A stretch of 64,000 nucleotides of DNA, taken from contig CAMHUC010000002.1 of assembly GCA_946188155.1 (NCBI GenBank), positions 1-64,000 of the forward strand, written 5' to 3'. This DNA is from an uncultured bacterium. Its GTDB lineage: Bacteria > Bacteroidota > Bacteroidia > Bacteroidales > Bacteroidaceae. The notes under the pieces are model-generated. The model ran no database searches. It saw only the letters and a program-made list of their open reading frames with translations, and was not told the DNA's origin. Position numbers and translations under genes: made by a program. Positions within the stretch are counted from its first letter, which is position 1. The number at the start of each line of letters is the position of its first letter. Shown piece by piece: positions 36,724-46,766 of the stretch.

Positions 36724-37353
36724 ATGATGTCAGTAATTAAGAAATCGACCTTTCTTGGTCTGCTGCTATTGGCGACGTACCATGCCAGTGCCCAGGTGGC
36801 CTTACGCACAAATCTGGCATACGATGCTACGCTGACACCGAATCTCGGAGCGGAGATGCGGCTCGATTCGGCGTGGACCATGGGCATCAACGTGGGCCTG
36901 AACGCATGGGACATCAACAAGGCTGAGAACAAGAAGTGGCGCCACCTGCTCGTCAGCCCCAATGTGCGCCGATACTGGGGGCGCCGGACGGAGCATGCCG
37001 CACCCGACTCCCTATGGGGCATACCGCCCACGGAGAGCCGCTCCCTCCGCTATCTGGAAATGAACGCCATCTACAGCCACTTCAACGTGGGCAACACCCG
37101 CATCCCATTCGGACTATACAATGCCATCAAGGACCGACGCCTGCAGGGCGATCTGGTGGCGCTTGGCGCGAAATACGGATGGTCGTGGATCATGGCACGC
37201 CACTGGCGCATTGAGGCAGAGGCCGGCATCGCCGTCGGCTATGCCTGGTTCAAGGAGTACGACTGCGAGACCTGCGGCACCTACTACGGCCGCGGCGACC
37301 GCATCTTCCTCCTCCCTCAGTTAGGAGTTAACGTGGTGTACATCATCAATTGA
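36724..37353 (+). CDS. DUF3575 outer-membrane protein of fimbrial locus
   Basis: QVALRTNLAYDATLTPNLGAEMRLDSAWTMGINVGLNAWDI. Confidence 0.82.
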   Translation: MMSVIKKSTFLGLLLLATYHASAQVALRTNLAYDATLTPNLGAEMRLDSAWTMGINVGLNAWDINKAENKKWRHLLVSPNVRRYWGRRTEHAAPDSLWGIPPTESRSLRYLEMNAIYSHFNVGNTRIPFGLYNAIKDRRLQGDLVALGAKYGWSWIMARHWRIEAEAGIAVGYAWFKEYDCETCGTYYGRGDRIFLLPQLGVNVVYIIN

Positions 37354-37367
37354 ATCTCTCTGTGTGT

Positions 37368-37517
37368 ATGACAATAGAACAATTGCTACAGCTTAAAGAC
37401 TTGGGCGAAGTGACCAAGGTCCAGTTCAAGGAGCGCATCATCGACAGAAATGATGTGTCCTGCGAGCTTGTCGCCTTAAGCAATGGCTGTGGTGAGTGGG
37501 CGGGAAAAGACCCATAG
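37368..37517 (+). pseudogene. Truncated remnant of an AlbA_2/Schlafen-type DNA-binding protein
   Basis: MTIEQLLQLKDLGEVTKVQFKERIIDRNDVSCELVALSNGCGEWAGKDP*, N-terminus only. Confidence 0.55.
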
Positions 37518-37559
37518 TGGTAATAGATACGGAATAAACGATAGAAATGAGATAAAGAA

Positions 37560-39611
37560 ATGAGTATTAACAATTTTAAACTTTCGAAAGTTATGAAAAA
37601 GAATTTCAGATTTGCCTTGATGAGTGCGATAGCACTCGTGGGCGCAGCTACGTTTACTGCATGCTCGTCGAGCGACGATGTGGCAGATGTGAACCCGACC
37701 TACGACGGTACCTCGGTTCGCACGGACTTTGCCTTCAACATCACGAAGGCCTCTCAATCTCAGACACGTATGACGGCTACTAATGTGCAGGAGCCAACTG
37801 GGTTCCGTGGAATGCAGGATATGTATCTTTTCGCTATGCAAGGAGTACCTGGGGAGGATGGTACTACTCGTCATCAGACTTATGCATTACAAACTCTTGC
37901 TGCTAATCTTTTGGATGATGATGATGCGACTACCACTCCTTCTAGTAAAGTTTATCCTTTGACAATTCCTGTCGGAACAGACAATTTCCTATTTTATGCT
38001 CGTGCCTTACGGAATAGTGAGACAAACTTTCAGGTAGGTAAAGTTGGTTTTAATAATCTTGAAACTACTACTACTACTACTGATATTTCTTTCAACCTTG
38101 CTCCGATTGAGAAGCCATCTAGTGTTACAGCCGCCAGAAGTGTTACTGAAGAAAAGTTTGTGACTTATCTTAACAATATTGCCGGAGCACAATATAATGT
38201 GGAAAACACTTGGGCTGGTACAGTAACGAAGGCAGAAACAGACTCACGCTATTCAGGAATTGCAAAGCTTTATACTGATTTTGCTAAGCCTGTTGACGGC
38301 GAGGTGCGTTCTGGTTCTTCTGAGTCTATCATGCGTACAATTCGTGACCTTTACACCTCAATGAAAGGTATAATCGAATTGTCAAATGGCACCGATGAAG
38401 TAAGTGTGGCGATTAATGGTATCGCTGATGCCGTATGTACTGAGATTGAGTCATCTTCATCGCCGATATTCACATTGACAGCACCAACAGGTGGCTTATA
38501 TAATCAATCGGACCCCTATACGATTGCATGGGCCGGGGGTATAAATGAATGGGAAAAGAATTTCCCGGCTTCTTACGACCTGCCTATGGGTGCTGCCCAG
38601 TTGGTATGGGATTCTACAAATAAGAAAATCAAGTACAACACAAACTTCGATTACTCTCCGCAAACCGCTACATCTTCAACGTTGGGGGTAGATGTTACCA
38701 AAATTGCTTATCCTGCCGAAATACTCTATTATGACAATTCTCCCCTTCGCGCTACAGATGAGTATAAAACAGTTGCACAATACCCTACCACCACAACTCT
38801 TTGGGATGCTGAGCCTGGTAGTAAAACAGGTGCTTTCGACGGCACTTGGTTAGGAACGAGCGTACAGCCATCCACACGTGCCGTGGCCATGAAGAACAAT
38901 GTCAACTATGGCGTGGCATTGCTGGAGTCAACAGTTAAGCTGAATCCTAGTGTGACTACTACTCTTAATGACAATAGGAACGCGATTGTGGCTGGTTCTG
39001 GTAATCAGAGCTTCCCAGTATCTGGTTTGACCGAAGGTAAAGGCTTTCAGCTAACTGGTATCTTGATTGGTGGACAGCCTGGTAGTGTTAACTGGAAATT
39101 GCTTCCATCAAATGCATCATTTGATTATGCAATCTATGATAAAGACCTCGATGGCACTGGAAATTGGGTAATAAATGCAACTACATCAGAACTAACAAAA
39201 CTGTATACTGTTTGTTTCGACAATTTTGTCTCAGGAGGAGGTGCCCAGAAAGAGGTTTGCATAGCTTTGGAGTTTAAGAACAATATGGGTGTTGATTTTT
39301 ATGGTGCCAAGAACATGATTCCTGCTGGAAACACATTCTATTTGGTAGGAAAGCTGCAAGTAACTGCTAGCAGTAGCTCCCCCGGCACATGGAAGAGTGA
39401 CTATCCAACTGGCTACCGTGTATCTGAATCTGCAACTCCACGAGTATTTGGCCAGGATCACAAGACTGTTGTTACCTTTAATTTGAATGAAAATTCACTT
39501 AAGGCAGCTTATAGTACTATTCCTGACCTGCGTTCTACCGAGATGCTGTTCGGTCTGTCAGTTGATTTGCATTGGAAGAGTGGCCTGACATTTGATATAG
39601 ATCTTCAGTAG
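37560..39611 (+). CDS. Fimbrillin family lipoprotein, probable fimbrial subunit
   Basis: Lipobox ALVGAATFTACSSSDD; FAFNITKA...TRMTATNVQ; related to the 42884 protein (GILIGGQ / GIIVGGQ, EFKNN / EFENKSG). Confidence 0.72.
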   Translation: MSINNFKLSKVMKKNFRFALMSAIALVGAATFTACSSSDDVADVNPTYDGTSVRTDFAFNITKASQSQTRMTATNVQEPTGFRGMQDMYLFAMQGVPGEDGTTRHQTYALQTLAANLLDDDDATTTPSSKVYPLTIPVGTDNFLFYARALRNSETNFQVGKVGFNNLETTTTTTDISFNLAPIEKPSSVTAARSVTEEKFVTYLNNIAGAQYNVENTWAGTVTKAETDSRYSGIAKLYTDFAKPVDGEVRSGSSESIMRTIRDLYTSMKGIIELSNGTDEVSVAINGIADAVCTEIESSSSPIFTLTAPTGGLYNQSDPYTIAWAGGINEWEKNFPASYDLPMGAAQLVWDSTNKKIKYNTNFDYSPQTATSSTLGVDVTKIAYPAEILYYDNSPLRATDEYKTVAQYPTTTTLWDAEPGSKTGAFDGTWLGTSVQPSTRAVAMKNNVNYGVALLESTVKLNPSVTTTLNDNRNAIVAGSGNQSFPVSGLTEGKGFQLTGILIGGQPGSVNWKLLPSNASFDYAIYDKDLDGTGNWVINATTSELTKLYTVCFDNFVSGGGAQKEVCIALEFKNNMGVDFYGAKNMIPAGNTFYLVGKLQVTASSSSPGTWKSDYPTGYRVSESATPRVFGQDHKTVVTFNLNENSLKAAYSTIPDLRSTEMLFGLSVDLHWKSGLTFDIDLQ

Positions 39612-39860
39612 TGTTACCTCTCAGTGGTAGCTGGCACGTCAGTGCCGTCCCCCATTGAGATGAGTAAATAGCAATCGTTCTTTGACTTATTGACACCCCC
39701 TAAGCATACAGGATGCAGGAACGGCCCGGCAGCGGGCGAAGAAATCCGTCCGGATGTTTGGCCGTTTCTGCACTTATTCGTATCTTTGAGCATCGCCCGA
39801 AGATACTTTCGCTCGGAAATACTCAAATAAATTTGGTGTTTCGCCCGCTTATTCGTATCT

Positions 39861-41459
39861 TTGCACAAAAATCAGAGTATGATGAAATATCCCATTGGTG
39901 TACAAAGTTTCGAGACCCTCCGTCAGGGAGGGTTTGTGTATGTGGACAAGACCGACCTGGTCTATAAGCTGGCCCAGGGACACATCTACTTCCTTGCCCG
40001 TCCGCGCCGCTTCGGCAAGAGCCTGCTGCTGAGCACGCTGAAGTGCTACTTCGAGGGGCGCAGGGATCTCTTCGAGGGCCTGAAGATGATGGAGCTGGAG
40101 CAGGAGTGGGTGAAGTATCCCGTGTTCAGCTTCGACTTCAACCGGTTAGAGAAACCTGCCGACCTGCGGGAGTACATCCGGCTGTCGATAGAGGAGTGGG
40201 AGAAGGAATACCCGACGGACACCATCCCCGAGAACCTGTCGCTGCGCTTCAGCCGCCTCATCGAGAATGCGCACAAGAAGACAGGGCGGCGCGTGGTGGT
40301 GCTCATCGACGAGTACGACAAGCCGCTGCTCGACCTGATGGAGACGGGCAATCCCGACGACGAGAGCCTGATGGCCGAGAACCGCAGCTTCCTGAAGAGC
40401 TTCTTCTCGGTGTTCAAGGCTGCCGACGACCACCTGCGCTTCGTGATGCTCACGGGCATCACCAAGTTCTCGCAGGTATCGATGTTCAGCGGCTTCAACC
40501 AGCCGGACGACATCTCGCTTGATAAGCGGTATGACACGCTGCTTGGCATCACGGAGCAGGAGTTGTATTCCGTTTTCGCGGAGTCAATCCGTGAGTTGGC
40601 AGATGCCTGGCAGAGTAGTGAGGCGGAAGTGAAGCAGCGGCTGAAGGCCCGCTACGACGGCTACCACTTTAGCGAGCGACTGATAGATGTATATAACCCG
40701 TTCAGCCTCATCAACGCCTTTGCCAAGCTGCAGCTGAAGGACTTCTGGTTCACCTCGGGCACGCCTTCATACCTTGTCCGGCTCTTATCAGGCCGCAAGG
40801 AGGAAATGATGCAGTACACCGGCCGCTACTATAATGAGACGATGTTTGTGGACTACAAGGCCGACAAGGCCAAGCCCCTGCCGATGATATTCCAAGGCGG
40901 CTATCTGACCATCAAGGGCTACAACAAGCAGTTTAACTCCTATCTGCTCGACTATCCGAACAATGAGGTGCGGCAGGGTTTCATAACGCTTCTGGCCAAC
41001 AACTATCTTCAGCCTGCAGAAGATGCGTCATCGTGGGTTCAGGAATTCGTGATGGCACTTCAGGAGGCCGATACCGACCAGATGCGCCGTCTGCTGACCA
41101 GTTTTCTGGCCGAGACACCCTACGCCATGCGGCCGAAGAAGGATCAGAAGGACCGCGAGCTGTACTTCCACTACACGTTCTACCTGATCATGCGGCTCAT
41201 CTCGTGCTACACCGTCTATACGGAGAAGCAGCTCAGCGAGGGCCGGGCCGACTGCATCGTGGAGACCTCGCAGCAGGTCTACATCTTCGAGTTCAAGCTC
41301 GACGGCACGGCCGACGAGGCCCTGCAGCAGATCCATGACCGGGGCTACGCCAAGGCATACGAGGCCGACGGTCGGCCTATATATATAATAGGTGTTAGCT
41401 TCTCGAGCAAGACGGGCACCATCGAGGAGTGGAAAGCTGAAGCGAAGAGTGAAAAGTGA
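39861..41459 (+). CDS. AAA-ATPase-like / PD-(D/E)XK nuclease superfamily protein
   Basis: MMKYPIGVQSFETLRQGGFVYVDKTDLVYKL, ARPRRFGKSLLLSTLKCYF, VLIDEYDKPLL, VYIFEFKLDGTADEALQQI. Confidence 0.9.
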   Translation: MHKNQSMMKYPIGVQSFETLRQGGFVYVDKTDLVYKLAQGHIYFLARPRRFGKSLLLSTLKCYFEGRRDLFEGLKMMELEQEWVKYPVFSFDFNRLEKPADLREYIRLSIEEWEKEYPTDTIPENLSLRFSRLIENAHKKTGRRVVVLIDEYDKPLLDLMETGNPDDESLMAENRSFLKSFFSVFKAADDHLRFVMLTGITKFSQVSMFSGFNQPDDISLDKRYDTLLGITEQELYSVFAESIRELADAWQSSEAEVKQRLKARYDGYHFSERLIDVYNPFSLINAFAKLQLKDFWFTSGTPSYLVRLLSGRKEEMMQYTGRYYNETMFVDYKADKAKPLPMIFQGGYLTIKGYNKQFNSYLLDYPNNEVRQGFITLLANNYLQPAEDASSWVQEFVMALQEADTDQMRRLLTSFLAETPYAMRPKKDQKDRELYFHYTFYLIMRLISCYTVYTEKQLSEGRADCIVETSQQVYIFEFKLDGTADEALQQIHDRGYAKAYEADGRPIYIIGVSFSSKTGTIEEWKAEAKSEK

Positions 41460-41614
41460 AGAGTGAATAATTTCTTGCCGTGCAAGCGTCGCAAAGCGCC
41501 GGGCGGATACCGCTGTAGAGATAGGCGGAGAAGGGGGGCAGGCTTTATCAGTCGCCCCCTTTATGTGTACTTTAGGGGGGAGAAAGAGTTAACAGGAGGG
41601 AATGTGGATGAGAT

Positions 41615-42724
41615 ATGAATTGTAGGAAGTGGAACATAGGCAGAATGGTGGTGAGTGCAGCCCTGGGGGCTGTGCTCACAGGCTGCGGTATGATCGATGA
41701 GGACTTGTCCGACTGTGGCAAGGAAGCCACGGTGGACTACGAGGTGCAGTTAGTGACGAACATGAGTCTGGAGCTGGAGCTACAGCTCGACGCGCAGACC
41801 GACAAGGAGATCATGGACCTGCTGCGCCAGTACATGTCGCGCATCTTCACGGATCACGCCCACGACGTAGACCTCTCGTTCTATGAGACCCAGGGCGACT
41901 CTGCCCGTCTGCTCCACGACCAGCATATCATGGATGCCAACCAGCGCCGCTATGTGCTCCACTTGCCCATCCACGAATACCAGCACCTGGCAACGGCCAA
42001 TCTGGTGGACAACGCCATGGTGAGCCTGGCGGGCGATGAGCGCTGCCATCGCTCGCAGCTGCTGCAGCAGAAGGGCGACACCATCACTCCCCATACCACC
42101 GGCCTCTTTACGGCCCGACTGCCGATGCAGCTGGTGGAGGGCGTTGACCAGACGTTCTACGTGCGCCTCTACATGGCCAACTGCGCCTCGGCACTGGTGG
42201 TGGACCCGCGCCGCTTCAAGGCCGATGACATCCGCGTGGTGGCCTCGGGCTTCGCCTCGCGGTATCAGATCTGCGATAGTTCCTTCGTGTTCGACACCGC
42301 CGCACCAGTCATTGCTACCGACAGGCTGACGGCCAAGACCGACCCGAGGGTATGCTACTGCACGGTGAACTTCCCGTCGAGGGAGGCTGGACAGACGCGC
42401 TCCGGCCATGCTGCTGTCGGGGATTTGCACTCTGTTGTCGGGGATTTGCAATCCCCGACCCGCACCGTCATCGAGACCCAGGAGCCCTTCGTGGCCCAGC
42501 CCGGCGAGCAGTCGCTGTGGGAGTACCGCGTCTACGTGACGAATGCCGACGGCACGGTGACGGAGAGCATCGTCGGCATACGCGAGCCCCTGCGTGCCGG
42601 CCAGCTGAAGATCATCCAGGTGTGGATAGGCGACGACGGCCGCGTCAACAGCGAGTCGCCCGAGGTGGGTGTCAGCGTGACGCTCGACTGGAAGCCGGGC
42701 AATACGTATGAGCCGGAGATATAA
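41615..42724 (+). CDS. FimB/Mfa2 family fimbrial anchor lipoprotein
   Basis: Lipobox VLTGCGMIDEDLSDC; conserved position in fimbrial locus. Confidence 0.78.
   Translation: MNCRKWNIGRMVVSAALGAVLTGCGMIDEDLSDCGKEATVDYEVQLVTNMSLELELQLDAQTDKEIMDLLRQYMSRIFTDHAHDVDLSFYETQGDSARLLHDQHIMDANQRRYVLHLPIHEYQHLATANLVDNAMVSLAGDERCHRSQLLQQKGDTITPHTTGLFTARLPMQLVEGVDQTFYVRLYMANCASALVVDPRRFKADDIRVVASGFASRYQICDSSFVFDTAAPVIATDRLTAKTDPRVCYCTVNFPSREAGQTRSGHAAVGDLHSVVGDLQSPTRTVIETQEPFVAQPGEQSLWEYRVYVTNADGTVTESIVGIREPLRAGQLKIIQVWIGDDGRVNSESPEVGVSVTLDWKPGNTYEPEI
42416..42459 (+). repeat. REP-like hairpin within FimB-like CDS
   Basis: tgtcggggatttgca twice, 21-bp period; perfect GTCGGGGATT-tgc-AATCCCCGAC (42437-42459). 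Confidence 0.75.
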
Positions 42725-42733
42725 TAAGGGAAA

Positions 42734-42875
42734 AGTGAATAGTGAATAGTGAAAATTTTGCTGCCGCCCTTTTTAAAATGAAGAATGAAGAATATGCTGC
42801 CGCCCTTCAGGGGCACGGCAGACAACTAAATAATAAAATCGTAAATCGTAAATAGTAAATAGTAAAATAGTAAAT
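42734..42875. repeat. Three different tandem heptamer arrays
   Basis: AGTGAAT AGTGAAT AGTGAAA (42734-54); AATGAAG x2 (42777-90); CGTAAAT CGTAAAT AGTAAAT AGTAAAA (42840-67). Confidence 0.9.
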
Positions 42876-42883
42876 TAACATAG

Positions 42884-44533
42884 GTGAGTGAAGTGAAGAG
42901 ACATATTGGATTGTTGCTGTTGTCCGTGCTGGCATTGGCCATCACGGGCTGCAAGGACTATGAGGCTGACAATCTGAGCCGCGAGCCAGTCAGTGTGCAG
43001 TTTGCCTTTTCACTATCCTCCACCCGTGATGGCTCCCATACCCGACAGTCCGATGGTGTTGTGAGCAATACAGCGGTGGAAATTCTGAAAATCGTCCCGA
43101 TGCGTGGCGGGGCTATTGACGACTCCGAAGTGTCCAACTTGGTTGAGGTAGTCGATAAAACGGGCCCGGCGAAATTTTATCGCTATGGTTACTGCAATAT
43201 GCAGCCGGGCGTGGACGGCTGCCTGGTGTATGCCAAGGCAACGGATGAGGGCGGCTTAGAGGCGACACTCCCCGAAGAAGTGACATCTACCGACGACATC
43301 TCCTTTGCGCCGACGACTATCTATAACTATACAACGGCTCCAGCTGATGGCGAAGCCTGGGATATAGCGGAAGCCCTGACGGCCGTTGCAAATACCGGAG
43401 GGTGGTCGACCACAACCAATACCACGCTCAAGAACCTTTATAACAACTTTATCAACCACGGCTACGACCTGCCAGGCTCTGCTGCCAGTGTGATGGCATG
43501 GATTAAAGCACTGAAAGAGGAGGCGGGGAAGATGAGTGGGTTGTCTGGAACTGATGAGACCCTCAGAGGGACTTTAGCCAAGATAGCCATTCCGACGACA
43601 TTGCCGAACTATCCGCAATCCGTTGGACTGCCCGACGGTGCGGCAGCCCTGAGATGGACAACGTGGACTGATGGACAGGGGAAGCATACCGGCTTTATGC
43701 CCCAGCTGCAGACCACCACCATCGACAACATCAACACCGTGTCGCGCTTCGCCTATCCTCCTGCGAAATACTATTTCGTTAATAGCTCCATCAAATCATC
43801 GGATACGCCCGTTGATCTGGCGTCCCTATACAATACTAATAATACATGGGAAGGGGTGCTGCAAAACTTTCCCATTGAGGGAGTCACTGATGCTTCCAGA
43901 GCCATCGCCCTCAAAGATCCGGTGCAATATGCGGTGGCTCAGCTGAACATGACGGTGAAAGCCAGTGCATCGCCGCTGAAGGATGACAATTCTGCTGATG
44001 TCACCCTCGGAACAGAAGTCTTCCCTCTACGGGGTATCATCGTCGGCGGCCAGCGCGCTGCCGACTACAAGTTTGAACCCGTAAGCAATTCTGACGCCAA
44101 CGTGAAGTTCGTTTACGACCATCAGGGCATGGACGGCAGGTATCTCACCACCACAGCTACTGCCGCCACTAGCACACTCGTTCTGCAGAGTTACGACGGT
44201 GAGGACGTGTTGATTATCCTGGAGTTTGAGAACAAGAGCGGTCAGGCGTTCAAGTGCGTTGACGGCATAGTCTATCCCGATACCCGCTTTTACCTGATAG
44301 GGCGGGTTAGTCCCGACGATTTTGTCGTCTCCATAGCGCCAGATGTCCTTCCAGAAGGAGCAAAAGACCGCGTGTTCACCAAAGACTACATCACGACGGT
44401 GAATATGACGGTGACGTCGCTGGCGAAGGCATACAATGTGCTGCCCAACCTGCTGACGAAGAATCTGGAGATAGGCGTGGAGACCACTCCGCAGTGGGTA
44501 GCCGCCACGCCGACCCCCGTGCATTTGAATTAG
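42884..44533 (+). CDS. Fimbrillin-like lipoprotein
   Basis: Lipobox LALAITGCKDYE; similar to 37560..39611 product. Confidence 0.7.
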   Translation: MSEVKRHIGLLLLSVLALAITGCKDYEADNLSREPVSVQFAFSLSSTRDGSHTRQSDGVVSNTAVEILKIVPMRGGAIDDSEVSNLVEVVDKTGPAKFYRYGYCNMQPGVDGCLVYAKATDEGGLEATLPEEVTSTDDISFAPTTIYNYTTAPADGEAWDIAEALTAVANTGGWSTTTNTTLKNLYNNFINHGYDLPGSAASVMAWIKALKEEAGKMSGLSGTDETLRGTLAKIAIPTTLPNYPQSVGLPDGAAALRWTTWTDGQGKHTGFMPQLQTTTIDNINTVSRFAYPPAKYYFVNSSIKSSDTPVDLASLYNTNNTWEGVLQNFPIEGVTDASRAIALKDPVQYAVAQLNMTVKASASPLKDDNSADVTLGTEVFPLRGIIVGGQRAADYKFEPVSNSDANVKFVYDHQGMDGRYLTTTATAATSTLVLQSYDGEDVLIILEFENKSGQAFKCVDGIVYPDTRFYLIGRVSPDDFVVSIAPDVLPEGAKDRVFTKDYITTVNMTVTSLAKAYNVLPNLLTKNLEIGVETTPQWVAATPTPVHLN

Positions 44534-44538
44534 AATAT

Positions 44539-45696
44539 ATGCAGATGAGACATATCTATAGACATATTGGATGGCTGACGGGCTGCATGCTGATGCTGCT
44601 CCTGGCGGTGGGCTGCTCCTCTGGCTCTGAGGATGCGGAGAGTCCGCTGCCTAAGGAGAAGCCCGTGCTCAAGGTGTACGTCTTCGCCCCTGAGAAACCC
44701 ATCGTCACCCGTGCTGACATCGGCAACGTGGATGCCTCAGCCGAAGAGGCTGCCATCAACACGCTCGATGTCTGGGTGTTCGAAACGGGCACAACGACCC
44801 TCGTCGGCCATGTCCATCAGTCTAATATCTCATGGGATGGCCAGAAGGAGGTGGCCATCAACGTCAGCGACGATTTTGCCAGCCGCAAGCCCAATGTGGA
44901 CATCTACGTCGCGGCCAATGCCGACGCTGCCGGTCTGGCGCTCGGAGCCACATCTACTGCCTCGGCTTTGGAATCCGCCATAATAGCGAGCGACTACTTC
45001 GGCCTAACCAGTCCTGTCAGCTCCGTACCCGTAGAGGGGCTGCCGATGTCGGGCCTGCTGAAGGATCAGGCGGTCACGGACACCTCGCCCGTCTATGCCG
45101 TCACGCCGAGGGTCAAGCTCGTTCGCGCCGTGTCGAAGGTGCGCTTCATCTTCACTAAGTCGGTAAGCGTGGCCAATGATGAGAGCCTGAAGGTGAACAG
45201 TATCTCCCTCAACGGCGGCGTGCTGCCCAAGCAGGAGTACCTCTTCAATAGTAGTGACAATGTGGTTGCCGACAACTATGAGACAGCAGCGGCCACGCTC
45301 GTCTCGGAGGTCAGTGGCGACGCTATTAATTCCTGCGACAACCCTTCTATATATATATATAAGGTGGAGCAGACTGGTCAAGAGTATGAGAACAAGATTA
45401 ACGATGGACTCGAGGAACATGTCGTGGAAGACGTGACCACCCCCGCCGCTCTCTCCGAGCTTGGGCGCTTCTACCTGCGTGAGTCCGACAAGAAGCTCGC
45501 CGGCACTATCAGCTTCACCTCGGAGGGCACAGCGAAAAGCACTACCTTTGAGATGGCAGAAGCCGGCGACTTCTCGCGAAACCACACCTGGATAGTATAC
45601 GCCTACTTTCTGGGAGGAGGTGAGCTGAAGGTGAATGTAGTGAACGTGAAGAGCTGGACGGCTCAAGACGGGACGCATGCCATTTATAATTGGTAG
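44539..45696 (+). CDS. Fimbrillin/Mfa-like fimbrial lipoprotein
   Basis: Lipobox LLLAVGCSSGSED; KVYVFAPEKPIVTRA...INTLDVWVFETG. Confidence 0.7.
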   Translation: MQMRHIYRHIGWLTGCMLMLLLAVGCSSGSEDAESPLPKEKPVLKVYVFAPEKPIVTRADIGNVDASAEEAAINTLDVWVFETGTTTLVGHVHQSNISWDGQKEVAINVSDDFASRKPNVDIYVAANADAAGLALGATSTASALESAIIASDYFGLTSPVSSVPVEGLPMSGLLKDQAVTDTSPVYAVTPRVKLVRAVSKVRFIFTKSVSVANDESLKVNSISLNGGVLPKQEYLFNSSDNVVADNYETAAATLVSEVSGDAINSCDNPSIYIYKVEQTGQEYENKINDGLEEHVVEDVTTPAALSELGRFYLRESDKKLAGTISFTSEGTAKSTTFEMAEAGDFSRNHTWIVYAYFLGGGELKVNVVNVKSWTAQDGTHAIYNW

Positions 45697-45728
45697 CGAG
45701 CTGGATAGTGAATAGTGAATAGAGAATA

Positions 45729-46766
45729 GTGAATAGATTAAGAGCGATAGAAAGATGGACGTGCCGCTGCCTGCTGACAGGCTGCCTGCTGAACCTGTTG
45801 GCCTGTTCCGACGAGCAGGATACGCAGAACGGCGCACAGCCCGACGGCAACCTGCGGCTGGCTGCAGTCACCCGTGCCGGCGAGGACTACTACCCCCTTA
45901 CAGAATACGGGAGCCGGATTGGCCTGATCATCGCCACAGCGGATGGCATCGCGAGCAGCAACGGTGTTTTCAGCTATGCCGATGCGGCCTGGTCATCGAC
46001 AGCATCCGTCAGGGAGAATACACAATACTACATCTACGGCTACCTGACAAACACGAACACCTCGGGCATCACCACTACTCCCACTAAGCCTGCCGGGGGC
46101 GACTTTTCCGGGGGTGCCGACTTGGCACTCAGCGGCCTGCCCGTCATCACCGGCGACGATATCTGCATCATCGTGGGCGTGGAGAAGGTCAACAGCATGA
46201 ATGCACCATGGAATGTCACCGAGGGCAGCTACGGCTATCTCTCTACGACTGCCGACGAGAACTACGTCAACCTGCTGCTCGACCACCTGTACACGAAGTT
46301 CACCCTGCAGTTCTGCATAGGCTCGGTGTATGCCGAACTGCGCGAGATACGACTGAAGACCGTCAAACTGTCTACTACTTCGGGCGAAACGGCCAGTGCT
46401 GTGGTCAGCCTCAGAAGCGGCTTCGGCATAGGCACGCCGGTATTTACTCTTTCCAATGGCAGCTTCGACTTCGACATGCTCCCTGAGGAAAAGCTCCTGA
46501 CGACCACCCCTGCCTTAACGGGCACCACGGCATACTGCGTACCCAATATTTTCGAAGGCTCGACGCTCAAGCTCACCAGCACCTACGACGTGTATGACCG
46601 CAAGGGTAACAAGATTGCTGAACGGACGGCGGAGAACAAGATAGCAGTCACAGGTATGGCCCCCGGCAAAAGCTGCCAGCTGACGCTCACCGTGGAGCCT
46701 ACCTATTTATATATATTGTCTGACGACGACCTCGACAACCCCGAGGTGAAATTGACAAGTGAATAG
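45729..46766 (+). CDS. Fimbrillin-like accessory lipoprotein
   Basis: LLTGCLLNLLACSDEQ; Mfa-like repeat features. Confidence 0.6.
   Translation: MNRLRAIERWTCRCLLTGCLLNLLACSDEQDTQNGAQPDGNLRLAAVTRAGEDYYPLTEYGSRIGLIIATADGIASSNGVFSYADAAWSSTASVRENTQYYIYGYLTNTNTSGITTTPTKPAGGDFSGGADLALSGLPVITGDDICIIVGVEKVNSMNAPWNVTEGSYGYLSTTADENYVNLLLDHLYTKFTLQFCIGSVYAELREIRLKTVKLSTTSGETASAVVSLRSGFGIGTPVFTLSNGSFDFDMLPEEKLLTTTPALTGTTAYCVPNIFEGSTLKLTSTYDVYDRKGNKIAERTAENKIAVTGMAPGKSCQLTLTVEPTYLYILSDDDLDNPEVKLTSE

Noticed and set aside
45345-45362. TATATATATATATA tract in a fimbrial gene as phase-variation switch
   Set aside because: Short and dinucleotide; similar TA runs (41380, 46705) just encode Tyr/Ile; no evidence of slippage.
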